From Podospora bellae-mahoneyi (taxonomy: Eukaryota; Ascomycota; Sordariomycetes; Sordariales; Podosporaceae), in the NCBI RefSeq assembly GCF_035222275.1, contig NW_026946359.1, forward strand, positions 4,154,001 to 4,218,000: a stretch of DNA of 64,000 nucleotides, written 5' to 3'. This document shows positions 50,364-63,644 of this stretch, one piece after another. Numbering within the stretch: position 1 is the first letter of the stretch; the number at the start of each line of letters is the position of its first letter. The notes beneath the pieces were generated by a model. The model was not told the origin of the DNA and did no database searches. It worked only from the letters and a program-made list of their open reading frames with translations. The translations under genes were made by a program, and so were the position numbers.

Positions 50364-53200
50364 AACATATTATATATAGATATATAAAATACTATTGAAG
50401 TAAGGAAGGTAAGCTGTAGCTAGTTAAAAGGATTATAGTTAAATAGGAAAGAGCGTACGAGGAACTAAACGACTGTTATTTATAAAAGATTTAAAACCCA
50501 GTTAAACTAAAAATTAATTTTTAAGTAATATAATTCGCTTTAAAGAATATGAAATACTATATAGAGTATACGGATGGTAAGAATACGGACAATAGTACGG
50601 TTTTTTTTTGAAAGAAAACCAACGGTACTGAAATAGTACCTAAGCCCGGACTACGTACTATATTTATGAAAAAAGTTAGATAATATTATTACATAAAGAG
50701 GTTTAAAAAAACAGTCAAGTGAAGGAACCATTGCTCAATATAAATATAATAAAATATTAAGAAAGTTAAAAACAGAAAATAAAAAAAATGTTAAGTGAAA
50801 AGAATGAAAAGATTTTCCGTTATTAAATAATTTGAAATAAAAAAAATACTTTTAATCAATATAACTCCTTAATAAATAATTCGCGGATTCTCGCGAAAGC
50901 GGGTATTATCGGAAGTATTAATATAAAGCGAGGTATAAAATAACAACCCGTTACTCGTTAACGAAGTTATTAGTATATAAGAAGGAAACATAAAAATGGT
51001 TTTAAGTTATAATATGATTCAAAAAATATTTAGGCGGTAATATTAAGAAGTAAAGGTACGGAAATAAGCTTAATTCTATTATGGTTCGTATATTAAATTA
51101 AAATACTATAGCAACAAAAAGGTTTACATCATTATATAAAGATTATTTCCGATGTGAAAAGTGGATAAAGAAATATTACTTCTAGATGGTATAGTCAAAG
51201 GAAAAGATAGCTCTAATTATAGCGAATATTATACATATAAAACCTTAGAAAAATATAATGCTAAAGTAATTGTAGTATGAAAGCTATGAATTAAATATCG
51301 ACTAAATGGATAATGATTCTTCACGATTAAAGGAATTTTGAAAGTATTTAGTTAACGACACAATATTAGGAATATACATAAAGTAAGGTATAAAATAAAT
51401 AGCCTCTACGGTACTACCGTCAAAAATTTAAAAGTAATAAAATACTTTGTTGATATAAGCGGTAAGATTAAAGGAAAAGAGTTAATAATATTACTGGAAA
51501 TATCGGAAATTCATAAACATATTTGTTATAATAATATAGAAAAAAGGAAACAAAAATAGTAATGGTAGAATATTAAGGACATTTAGCCTTTGCAATTCAA
51601 AATTTAGAGGGACTTCTAAACCAAGGACCGTAAAACTACGAAAATAAAAAAAAGAAGCTAAATTATAGTTATTCAAAGTTTGTTATATTAATGATACGTT
51701 GGGTAAGGAGTAGGAGAATATTTAATTAAGAATGGAAAGAAAGGATATAGTAAAAAATCTATATCGTCAATGAAATATTCCGTATTTTTTACACTCGAAA
51801 TAGTGATTTATAATTACAATTTTTATTAATTAAATAACCAGACGGTAAAACATAAATACCCGTCACTATTTATATTTAAGTTGCAGAAATAATTAAATAA
51901 GGCGCCATACTTTATAAATAGAAAATAACGTTTTATACCTTTTTGATTTATTTCGAATATCTTATAGTATTATTCGAACCATTTAATATATCTGTAACGG
52001 TATAACTTCTGTTAAATTATATAATCCGGAAGTACCTTGATAAAATAATCGGTGTATTTACTTCTATATGTTAAAAACATATAAGCGATACGTACGAGAG
52101 ATATTCCACGCGCTATACAAGGCTAGACTTTTAATTAATATTGAAAAAAGCGAGTTTCATATATAAAAGAGAATATACCCAGAATATTTAATATCATTAA
52201 ATAAAGTTTCAATAACACTTAAGTAAACTACGATAATTAAGAACTAACTTATGTTATAATTGTAAATATACTTTGAGGAAGACCTAATATAAAGGCATTT
52301 AGGGCTAGGGTTAAAGTCAATAAGCGATATATACTTTGTAGTAAACTTAACAAAAACTGGAGTTTATAAAAGAAAAAATACGAAAATATTATAATACTAA
52401 AAAGCTCCAGCAACAGCGCGTTAAAGAAAAAAGAATAACTTTCTATATATAATCTTTATATTAGAAAACTTAATAAGAACATAAATCATAAAAAAAGATT
52501 TTCTTTAAATTTAGAAGAAAAATACCCCAAATAATACACGAATTAAAGCTACTTGTTATAATATATTTATAGCTATATACCTTATATAGTTTATTTTTAA
52601 ACCTTTTACTACCGGTAAATAAAGGTAATATGTATTAAGTAGCGGAAGACGTAGAAGAATAGTATAACATAGAAGGAATATTAAATCTACGGTTCAATCA
52701 AGCTTACTTAAGATATTTAATGAGTTAATTAGAATAGTCGGCTATGTATAAGCCGTAAAAGCTAATAATAATTTTAGCTGTTTGAATAAATTAAACGCAT
52801 TTTAACGATAATATTTAAACTGTCTAAAACTAATGTAAATAGAAAGGAAATATATTAAAATCGAAAAATATTAATCGATTTGGATTTACTTAAGACCTCG
52901 ACGTGAATCGAACCTATGCCTCCAATATAATAAATAAGGTACTATGTAATATATTACAAATCGAATAGTTACGAAGGAATTTAAATATAAATAACCTCAT
53001 AAATTTTAACTACTCTAAAAGGTTAAAGGCGTATTATTAATAGTACTTTAGGTAGTTATGAAAAAAGGACCGGCTGATTAAGATTTAAGGAAAGGTCGGA
53101 AAATTACTTAAAAAGTTAAAGAGGGATGTAGAGAGAAAAAGTCGGAAAGGATAGCAACAGAGGACTTTACTATAGGATAGTTCCAAAAAAAAGCGGAATA
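50364..53200 (+). mobile_element. Element 3: truncated chromovirus copy with internal deletion
   Basis: Begins at the point equivalent to about 44237 of element 2, so the 5' LTR and gag region are missing. It follows element 2 to about 52283, then jumps to the equivalent of about 47776, losing about 1.5 kb that covers RNase H and integrase. It retains a tRNA-like module at 52894-52963 and GA-rich 3' DNA, then fades out near 53.2 kb with no LTR. Confidence 0.8.
52894..52963 (-). other. tRNA-like module in element 3 (antisense to element)
   Basis: On the minus strand: D arm TAATATATTACATAGTACC, anticodon stem remnant ending ATTGG, T arm ATAGG-TTCGATT-CACGT, acceptor 3' strand CGAGGTC. More decayed than the element 2 copies, but in the same position and orientation. 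Confidence 0.6.
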
Positions 53201-53850
53201 AACAAATTATTTTTTAAATTAATTAAACCTTTTCTAACTTTTCTATACTATTAAAACAATAGGAGACGGTATAAAATATTTTTTTAAATTAGAATTTCTT
53301 TTACTTTTCTAAACGAGCGACTTTAACTATGGGGGTAAAAAATTCGGGCTCTACCCTTTCTATATTAAAATTTAATCAGCTATAATAAACGCCGATTTTA
53401 GTAAGGTTAAAGGCGGACAGTCTGCTGGCCTCGTAAACGGACTAATTCAAGGAGATATTAAAGGAGTAGTTGAAGGAGTCGAAAAGAAAAAGTTCGTAGA
53501 AAAATAAACGGGGTTCATAATAAGTATAAGAAAAACTACAGCGGTGGAATTATATAAAGTAGTATTAAGTAAAGTATTACGATAAATACTTTCAGGATAA
53601 GTAACAATTAAACATTTAAAAACCTAACAAAAAATATAGTAAAAAATAAAAAAATAAGTTACCAAAATTTTTTTATTATATTAGTAACAAGAAAGAAGTT
53701 TAAACCGTAGTGCTTTAGCTTAAAGAAAGAGTGTTATATTACGGTTTAGAAAAATAAGGACGTTATGATTATAGCAAAAATATTTATTAATCTTGAATAT
53801 TTCTAATTAACATTATGAATTTTTTTTGGCATTTTACCATTTATATCGAT
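53200..53850. other. Decayed AT-rich DNA between elements 3 and 4
   Basis: No clear match to the other copies and no gene. 53400-53500 is somewhat richer in G with a GGAG-rich strand. Confidence 0.4.
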
Positions 53851-55507
53851 GAAAGATGACATTACTTCCTATTATCCTTATGGAAATACTATAAAAAGTA
53901 TTCATTTTATATCTTACTCTAGATATACATTTTTTAATCGCTGAATAAGTACTGTTCAATCTACTTTACTTATAGATAATTATACATCCGTTAATTAATT
54001 CTTGCTCTATAATTCTTTTATTATAACTCTTTCAAAATTGGAATTTTTCAAGGTTATATATGTACTATGTTAAACACTGTTAAACTTATTTTTCAGGACC
54101 GTAATATCTAAAGGTAACGTTTCTTTGTAACCTTCTTAAGTCCGAAAACAGGTTTTTAAAATGAATCTTTTTTATAATATTTAATTTCATTTCATAAACT
54201 ATGGTAAAAACAAACTCTTTTCTATACTCTTATTTATTAATCTTACCGTTTAGTATGATATAACCTGAAAGTATTTATTCTTCTTACTTTCTTCCTATAT
54301 AGTAACGATTTCATTAATTGATGTAGAATCGTTGTTTATGGTTTTACTTTATGTTTATACTTTCCAGGATATCATTTATAATCATGTCAAGATTACCGGT
54401 CTCCGTAAAAATCTAACAAGATTTTATGCGTTGTTAAGTTTAACGGCATACTTTTATTTCGAATTCACCTATAATATAACCTGGATTCGGTATTAACGTT
54501 AAATATTTTTGTCTCCCGTTTTTTACATTTTATTAAGTCTTTTTCCGATTATACATCCGTTTTTTTACTATAATCTTAGCTTCAGTTTTGGCTGGTATAT
54601 CGTAATACCGTCTAACTTTTACTTGTAAGTAAAATGTATAAGTAAAAGCTTTAAAATATATTAACTTATAATTTTGTTCTCTTGATTGTACCATGTTCTG
54701 AACTTTTTAGGTATTTTAAAAACTATCTCACTCACATAAACACAACTTATACAAATAAAAAATTAGCTTTTTTCTTTCATTGAACTTGCTTGATAGCTAT
54801 TGCAGAAAATAATCGTTTACCTTTTTTTTCATTGATATTGACTGATTATAATATGAATAAAGAGCTTAAAGTTTCCGGCCTTACTTACTAATCGTACTCG
54901 ATGATAATTCTCATAAGCTTTATGTTAATAATAGTTTACATACTGATATATGATATATTGAAAGTAAGACAGTTTCGTAAATATTCAATTCTTAGAGCAA
55001 AGATATATTATATTTTCTCTCTATAACATTCTTTATATGTCCATGAATATATTTAAGTAGATTTACCAGCTATTCTTATTTTAACAACCCCTTTAGCTTA
55101 AACATAAACATTTTCATTCTGTAGGTCGGCTATAATACTAAATTTTCAGATTCATAAAACCTTTCCTGTCACCTATTTCATTATATCGGTCTTCGGGGTA
55201 ATATAAAGCTATCGTACTGCGTAATTACTATAGCCCTGTATATTAACTATTTTTATGGTCTCCGGAACTATATCTACCCTTTAAAGTTCTATTTTAAATT
55301 ATCATAATCGTTTTTAACTTTCCTAATTAGTGTTAGTTTTCTTATATAGTTTAGTAAGCGGTTTTATCGAAACTTATTATTTTTTTTCTTTTCATAATTA
55401 AATAATTATTATTTTTATAACCCTCGCGCCTTTCGATATGATTTTGACGGCGACTTTTCTTTTTTGCTTAAACTACTTAAATACCCAGTAATTCTTTCTT
55501 AAAGTAT
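53850..55507 (-). mobile_element. Element 4, left fragment (interrupted by element 5)
   Basis: Matches element 1 from about 37.9 to 39.58 kb in the same (minus) orientation; the 3' half of the element is missing on the left. The match breaks at 55507 and resumes at 62755, so element 5 is inserted here. Confidence 0.75.
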
Positions 55508-55932
55508 TATGACGAACCCCTATCCAGAACCTCTGAAAAGGATACTGGTTAAAGCAACTTCTAAAATCGTAGTTCGGTACAGCAAAAGAGTATATAATAA
55601 GTGGCTTATGTTAACTACAATAGTTTAAACACTAATGATTATAACTTAAATTACATACTACAGAACTATCTTTCTATACTAGTTAGTTCCCCCGTATATA
55701 TAAATCTCCACTTTCTATGTACCTCCATACCTGGCTCACCACGGCTTATTAATGAATAGTATTAATCTTTCCTAGCTTATCACACTTACCAAGTAAACTT
55801 AATAATCCGGTTTACCTTTATCTAATAGGTAAGCGCTCTATTACCCTACAGCCCCGCCGTTATATTTTCCATATTTAATTACTATGACCCACTAGTTTCT
55901 ACTCGGTCTCGCTATACAACTAATCTATTATA
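55508..55932 (-). repeat. 3' LTR of element 5
   Basis: Starts TATGACGAACC and shares the first ~190 bp with element 1 LTRs, but the core (about 55700-55910, with TACCTCCATACCTGGC) belongs to a different U3 type. Ends TATTATA. Confidence 0.85.
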
Positions 55933-56769
55933 TAATACACCTCCTCATTTATTATACCGAAAAATTACTATTCCTAGCCCTATATCTTAACGATATTATC
56001 CGTCTTTGACAGATATAATTTCTTTTCCTCTTTTCTTTTTTTAAACCTATATAGTATTGTCAAAGCTGACAAGTTATGTAAAACGCTCCCGCAATATATT
56101 CATGAACGGAAAATCCTTTCCGCTTAAATTAGTTAAAACGGTATCCAAATTATAATTTATTTTTACTACCACCACGCTTAATTTCAACACGCTATATTAT
56201 AAACGGAAGTTCAATCCGTTATTTTAATTATATTTGAGAAGGTAAACTATACAATCGTTTCAATGTAGTACGCTCCTCTAAACAATCAATCCTCGTATCT
56301 TACTTATTTGTTTATTAATAACTATAATAGCTAAGTATTTAACGGAATAGTGGAAAACCGATAGTACAATAATTATAAAAGAGAATATTTTATCAGCAGT
56401 ATTAAATACTTTAACTCACTTATATAGATAATCTGCGTCGATATGTAACTAAGTTATTAAGTTCTTTTATAATGTATAGAGTTACTAAACGAAGTTAACG
56501 GTTTAACGTTCCTTAGAGACTTATTAAATAAATAGTTTTTAATTGATTAGATTTAGTTAATAAATACTTTTAAAGTCGTAAATTAAAAAGCTGTTAATAT
56601 TATTTTTTCTAGATTTTCACGTTACCTTTAATCTTTCCATCAGACTTAAATAGCTAATTAACCTTTCATTTACGGCCGGTTAAGGTTTCTCTAGCGGAAC
56701 TCCTTAAGCTTTTGCAAATAATTAAAATATACTATTAGTATACGTGGATTCTTTCGTACGTATTGATTT

Positions 56770-56834
56770 TAAAACATAGTACGTAGTACGCCGGTTGTTA
56801 TATCGGAAGCGCGGGTTCGATTCCCGCCAGATTT
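56770..56834 (+). other. tRNA-like module in element 5 (antisense to element)
   Basis: T arm GCGGG-TTCGATT-CCCGC is perfect, the anticodon stem is CCGGT/ATCGG, and the D arm is TAGTACGTAGTACG with a small deletion. Acceptor strands are decayed (TAAAACA/CAGATTT). 65 nt remain. A second module expected near 56950 is not recognisable. Confidence 0.65.
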
Positions 56835-57479
56835 CTATATATGTTAAGATCAATAAATACCTTTCGCGATATTAATAGGCCCATTCTTGATGTATGTTAA
56901 TTTAAGCCGGTTAAGGTATTCTTAATAGAAATCACTTCATTCATGGGGGTAGTTTGAACTTATGATTAATGTCTATAAATCATTTATCACTAGGCATTTA
57001 TTGATTGAATTAAATATTTTAATTAACCTCTATTAACTGGATATTTAATGTTTGGTTTATATTATATTTTCTTTGTTTTTTATCATTTCCTAGCTATTAA
57101 CTTTGCTTACCAGTATCATAGGTTCTAAAGTAAAATATGAAAAATATATCATTGTCAATATATTGTATTAAATAGCTCCAATTTTAATGTTATTCCTAAT
57201 ATTTCTCTTTTAACCTTAAATAGGCCTCTTATTCTGTAGTTTTGCTACTTACCAAGTCTCTTAATAGTATTTCTACATCCTTTCCTTAATAAACTATTTT
57301 TTCCTTAAAATTTCTATAGAAGATACAAGATTTATTTACATTAGCCCTGACTCCAAGTATTTAATACTAAGTCTTTACTGTAGGTCTACCTTATATTCGA
57401 AGTTGACGAAAACCAGTGTAACTTTAATCGGTTTCATTAGCGACATATTATATTAATTATACTATAACTAATAGTTTAA

Positions 57480-57720
57480 TCTGATTATTTTACTTGACAA
57501 TGGTAAGTTTTCACAGGTATCACTTTATAATTTAATCAAACCGTTCAGTCCAGCTACTTATTCAATGGAAATAAGCCGAAAACGCCTTACTTACTACCCC
57601 TAATTTTGTGATTAATAGTCTTTAAAACTTCGATCCGAATTTGAGATCGCGGTCTGTAGTAAACTCCTTTAGTTATACATATATTATTATAATAATATAT
57701 GATAGCACTACATCCGTATC
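57480..57720 (-). pseudogene. Integrase core remnant, element 5
   Basis: Reverse-strand match to element 2 47470-47680, including the segment around the TDRD block near 57650. Stops present. Confidence 0.65.
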
Positions 57721-60700
57721 TTATTTCACTAACTAAAGCTTTTTATAGGGTAACCAATATATTTATTGCATAAGGCTATCAAATACCGTGAATACTTTGT
57801 TATATTTAACGCCGGTGACTATACTTTTACTCTTTATTACTCAATAATAAAATATATTGAAACTCAATTCTATAATTAATCCGCTATTATGAATAGTTCC
57901 AAAATCTAATAGATTTATGATTCATAACCTTTATTTTTTCATATACGTAGTATAATTCAATAATTGCCTCAACGTTATCCTTAATCATTAATTAATGAAA
58001 CTATTACATGATCTTTTCATAGTCTTTATAACACCTACATATTTTCCGAATTTCGATGCATAATGTTTATCATTAATATTATTTTAGAATCAAACTTTAT
58101 ATACGTTCGATTCTTATACGATAGTTTGCCCTATTTACCTTTGTAAATACCTTACGCTTTTGGTTTTTCTTATGAATAGTATTCTATAATATCGTTATTT
58201 AATTTCTTTTAGTATTTATTAAAAGTAAACTATTCATAATATATTATATGATACTTCATTTATACATCAAATAAAATCTTAAATCTCTCTTTACTTTTTC
58301 TTTAAATAATAATAATGATGAGTTGAATATATGTTTATAATAATTAGCTCCTCTATTAAATATATTCATCTTAATATGTTTCGACGCCGTTTTATAATTA
58401 ACTTAAAAGGTAAGCTTCGAGAAAAACTTTAATTATTACGTTCTTTAACACTAAGTACATTTATAATAATAAAGTGTTATGAGTTTTAATAATTTATGTA
58501 GACCTCTACTTTATAATCAGTATTATAAAAACATAAATTTTATTCCTAACATACTTCGGTAATAAGTAGTAGTTTTTTATATGAAGTAACTCTAATATAT
58601 TCCTTTAAATTTTCTCGGAAAGAAAACCTACCGGGTCAAGTTGTCTGGTATTATTTCGCCAATCTAGTTATGTTTACCGATCGCATAATTTAATATATTA
58701 ACCTCGACTTGAAATAATCAATTACGGTTTAATAACTTTCGCATCAAATCATTTAAAATATCTTCCTTTAGCAACTAAAAAGCTTATTTTTCTCTTAGTT
58801 TTATTAACACTCTACGTTTCTGTTCCTTAAGTAATTAAGTAACTATACATAATTCCCGTATATTCCCGGATAAGTACCTAATAAACATTCGTAAGTTATA
58901 TAAATTTCTCAATATATATGTTGAATTATAGTATTGGTTAGTTTTTAACTATTAGAATGTTTTTAAGTTCTACGTAAAGCACGCTTAATAACGTGAAACA
59001 TCCTCAATACATTATTTTTAATTTATTAAACTCACTCTTTTCTTGATGATTAAAAGTCCAGTTCAGTATAGTACGTCGAGTATATATCGCTTATACTTCT
59101 CTGAAATACGTAAAGAGATAAGAATATTATCAAAATAGTATACTATTATTTTTCCGAGGTGTTTTCGGATTATATAGTTAATGAGAAATTAAAACGTTAT
59201 AAATATATAAATTAACCCTAATAAAATTATAATATACTTAAAATGATTATAGGGTATGTAAAACAATATTTTCTATTTGTTTCTTTCTTTACTTTGTATA
59301 TAAGCGTGATTAATAGATATATGAAAAGATATAAAATATTACGATCTAATTAATTAACTCCCTAATTTAAAAATCAATAATAAAAGACAATGATTTTTAC
59401 TATTTTATTATTTAATTAACCGCATTTTGTATAAAATTATAAATCTTGACATCTTTTAAGACCAAAAACATAGGGTATTTTAATAGCTATGAAAAATCCT
59501 GAATATATCATTTTTCTTAAGTTTTTGTTTAAATAATCTTTTTGATTGTTTTACTTTATTCATTATTAGTATTATATACTTTAAATAGCGGTAGCTTTGC
59601 TCCTTGTTTTTAATTTCGGAATTGTATAGTTTTTGCTTTAAAAGTTCCTTTAAATATTCAGCACTAAAGGTTAAATATCTTTAATATTTCACCGATACTA
59701 CCTTTTTCATACTTCTTTTATATCATTATAGTAAATAGGTTTATTAACCTCCGACATTTTTACTAATATCGGTTACCCTACTTTTCGATTTTACCACCTA
59801 TATCGATACAGTATATTATTATGTCGTAAGCCTCTTCCGCTGGTACCGTAAAGGATACCCACTTTATGCTTTGCTTGATACGTACTTTTGAAACTCTCTT
59901 GATGGTAAATAATTACTATCCCTTTAATTATCACCCACATTATGGTCTTTATATTATGACTACCTTAAAATTAATTCTTCAAGGGTTTTGTATTTATAAT
60001 TCTGAATATGATCAAAGTTATTTTCCTTTCGACTAGAATATTCAAGGGTAATGTTTCACTATAGACTTTCTATATTAAAAATAGTCTTTATATTAAGATT
60101 TATGCTTTACTCTTTTTTCAAAAATATTTTAATTCAATATATAAATTATAACGAAAATAAAATTCTTGTTATACGTTCATTTCTTAAAATTAGTACTTCA
60201 ATGTCTTTGAATATACTACAACCTATCTTCTACTTCCTTCCGATGCTGTAGTTATCTCGCCAAGGAGTATCGGGTCGTTATCCTTTACGTTTACTTTACA
60301 TTACTACTTCCGATAATATTTCTTGTAATCCGTTAAAAGTTATTAATCTCTACGAAGGGCCGCGAATCGTTTTCTAAAAGGTTATATCCTTTAAAAGGGT
60401 TTTTCTATCCCGGAGGCTTTAATAATATAAATTCGTTTAATTATTTCCGCTTAACTTTCTTTGACTTTTTTTTTTCATTTTTTTTAAAATATTATATCGT
60501 ATCTAGATCTACTAATAGTTCCATTATTTAATCATTCTCCCAACCTTCTTTTCTTATCATTTCTACTTGAACTTTTCCTATATATACAACGTAATCCAGG
60601 CTTAAATACTACGTATAGACTACTTTTCTTTACGGAACTATACTATCTCTCTTACTTCCTTCCTTTATTTACTTAAAATAATATCCTTCATATTCAAGTA

Positions 60701-62388
60701 TAAACTTTATTACTTAAAAACCATCTTTTCATTTAAATGAATCTTAAATCCTTGATTTGAAATAATCGTTTCCTTTTTTTGAAAGAAATCTTTTGCTATT
60801 GACCTAATATCTTTCTAATTGATTAAATCTTACCCTTTTCATTCACTTTACATATCGGCCAGTAACTATATAATAATTTACTTTAATAATATACTATATA
60901 TGTGTAAGTAATATATTCGAACTAAAATACACTTTAATATTCCGGATATTCGAAATAAAGTTATACCGTATTTCCTTCATAGGGTATATAATATATAATT
61001 CAAAGTCTTTATCCTATCATTTCGTATTTTTAATGGTAACGACTTTCTTACTTTTCTAATGATGTTTATAGCTTTTATATATAAACTTCTGTGGTTATCA
61101 TAGTTATCATATACAGATTATTTCATGATATATGTATTACGTTTTTCAATTTATTTATGAAGTGAATTTCTCTTTCTATATAAAGTTCATATTTTTTGTA
61201 ATTTCAGTAATAACTTCTTTAGTTATTTCTATCAATTAATTTTATAACTTTTATACTTAAATATTTCCTTGTTTCTACTTTACCTTTAATCTTTTTATTA
61301 TTTTCCGTAGCTTTTAAAACTTTATTTTCTCTTATTCGGCGTACTAATTAAAACTTTCCTCGAAGTATATAGTGTTATCTTTTCAGTATTTAATACTTAC
61401 AACTTTTATAACCCTCCGTCCTTTTAGTATAGTAATAACATAATTTCTTTTTTTCTAACCGAATCATTTAAATACCCTATATTCTTTTAAATTATCTTAC
61501 TTTATTATTAATGTAATACCTAAAACTACCTTTATCTTAGCTCCGGACTTACGTTTTTTCAAAATACATAACGTCGACTTTTATTAATCCCACCTAAATA
61601 GTACCGAAATATTTGATATTAAAGTATTACCGTTTATATTTATTCTTGAAGTGGTTATTACAGTATTATCTTATTATCATTTCTTTTCTCTATATAACGC
61701 GAAAACTACTGGTCGTTAATTCGTATAGTTATAATACAATCTTTAACCCCTTATCGTTAATAGTATTATGCAAATGGTCGATTTTGAGTAAAGTTATCTA
61801 AATCGCCGCCAAGCGCATTTAATATAGCTTTACGAGCCTCTTTTATGCGGGCTTTACTTTATTATATTTCTTGAATTATTTTGTAAATTTAGTTTCGGAA
61901 ATATAATAGGTTTTAAAGTACCGCATTATGACTTTGTTTCGGTGTTTCCTTTCCTTTTATAATAATCGTTAAAAATGAATTTAAATTATATAAATACTTT
62001 AATATTAAGTTTAATTCCCGTAAAAATTATTTTTGATTATCTATGAGTAAATTACATTAAATGATAAGGAGAATGATTTTTAAACTAAATTAAAAACCTT
62101 TCAAGTTTTACATTTTTTATAGTATTCCGGAACCGGAAAGTTAAGTATCAATTTAAGTATATTTATTATTGTATAATAGCATCCTAAGTTTAGTAATCTT
62201 GATTTCGATTTCCTTAACGCGTTGAATAAATTATTCCGGCAGCGTAACATTAAATTTATAACTCATAACTAAAGGCCCATCGTTACCTAGGCTAGGCGGG
62301 ATGTTTCTTATCTAAACATTTCTAAGTTTGACTATGATATTACAAAACCGCTTCTAATTTATTTATAATAAAGTTAAAATATGTAATG

Positions 62389-62754
62389 TATCATGAACCT
62401 CTATTTAAAACCTATCAAAGGGACATTAACTAAGGGTACTTTGAAATGATCCTGATTCGGTATAGTGAAATAGTATATAATAAATAGCTTATCTTAATTA
62501 CAATAGTTTTAATACTAACGTTTACGATGTAAAGTCTGTACTAGCCAGTTCTTCCGTATATATAGACTTCTATCATCTAGGTACCTCCGTACCTGGCTTA
62601 CGAACGCTCACCAGGATAACCTGGTAATCCGGCTCACCTTTGCCAAGAGGCGAGCGCCCCATTACCCTGCAGCCCCGCCGTTACATTTTCCTGATTGGCT
62701 ACCACGGCCTGCTGCAGTTCCCACTCGGTCACGTTATTTAGTTGGTCTGTGACG
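62389..62754 (-). repeat. 5' LTR of element 5
   Basis: Starts TATCATGAACC and ends TCTGTGACG. The outer half (about 62540-62754) is GC-normal and unmutated; the inner start is RIP-mutated. Confidence 0.85.
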
Positions 62755-63644
62755 AGTCTCTAACTATAATTAAAATAATTCATATTATTTTTACTTTAAC
62801 TTCGGCTCTATAGTTTGTATTATTATATAGCATTGCTTTTCACAGGCTTTCTATATATAATATCAAAATAATTAATGTCCGCATATTTTTATATATGTTT
62901 ATCATTAGAACAGTTACTGTTATAATAACTTCGCGTATTAGCTTTCCTTTCAATATAACGCTAAAAACTACCTATCGTCGATCCCTATAGTCATAACGAG
63001 ATATTTATTTATAGTATTAATCTCGATTCTTCGTATAGTTTATGCTTTATCCTTTTTTTAAAAGTTATTATAGAAAAAACTATGTTAACTCTTTGTGATT
63101 GATATCGCTACGCAAGCTATCGATTTTAAATAGAACTATGTAGTTAATTATTAAGTTTAATGAACCTAGGCGTAAATGTCTTTTTATATATTTCTTGCTT
63201 TTTAATACTCTTCAAATACATCCTTAAAGTTAGTAACAAATCCACGGTAATTTTACAAGTATTTAAGTCGTAAGATCTTTACGATTTATAATTAAAGACA
63301 TATAATTATTTAAGATGGGTTGGAATTATGTAATTCTTTAAGCAAAGTAACTAAATACTACTTTAAACTCTTCGATGTTAAAAACATTCAGGTAATAATC
63401 AAATTAAATTTGAAATCAAATCATACATCCTTTGAGCTTTGTTTTATACATATTCTTGCGTTTTGGTATCGGAAGATTAATTACTTGTTTAAGGCCCGGA
63501 TAAATCGTAATAATTTACTTTTTGGTTTATTTAACCTAGCCCTTAAGCCCTTTAATCTAGCTCTCAATCTATAGATCTAAAGATCTAGCACCCAATTTAT
63601 AGATCCATGGATTTAGCTCTTAATTCCTAGATCCCCTAATCCGT
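62755..63644 (-). mobile_element. Element 4, right fragment (5' internal region)
   Basis: Resumes the match to element 1 at about 39.59 kb (shared ACTATAATTAAAATA) and runs to the element's 5' LTR. The last ~100 bp (63535-63640) are rich in TAGATC/TAGCTC-like short units not seen in the other copies. No coding frame survives. Confidence 0.75.

Larger units (their letters stand above)
55508..62754 (-). mobile_element. Element 5: full-length chromovirus nested in element 4
   Basis: LTRs 55508-55932 (425 bp) and 62389-62754 (366 bp; the difference is indels). PPT GAGGAGG lies next to the left LTR on the minus strand. The flanks AGTAT (55503-55507) and AGTCT (62755-62759) fit a 5-bp duplication with one mismatch. 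Integrase-like sequence at about 57480-57720 and chromodomain-like sequence at about 57000-57080 are on the minus strand. RIP here is less extreme than in element 1, with more TG and CA left. Confidence 0.88.

Noticed and set aside
60051-60251. Short frames in the AT-rich half (for example 41954, 51491, 60051, 61613, 63320)
   Set aside because: They are Ile/Tyr/Asn/Phe-rich translations of RIP-mutated transposon DNA and match no protein.
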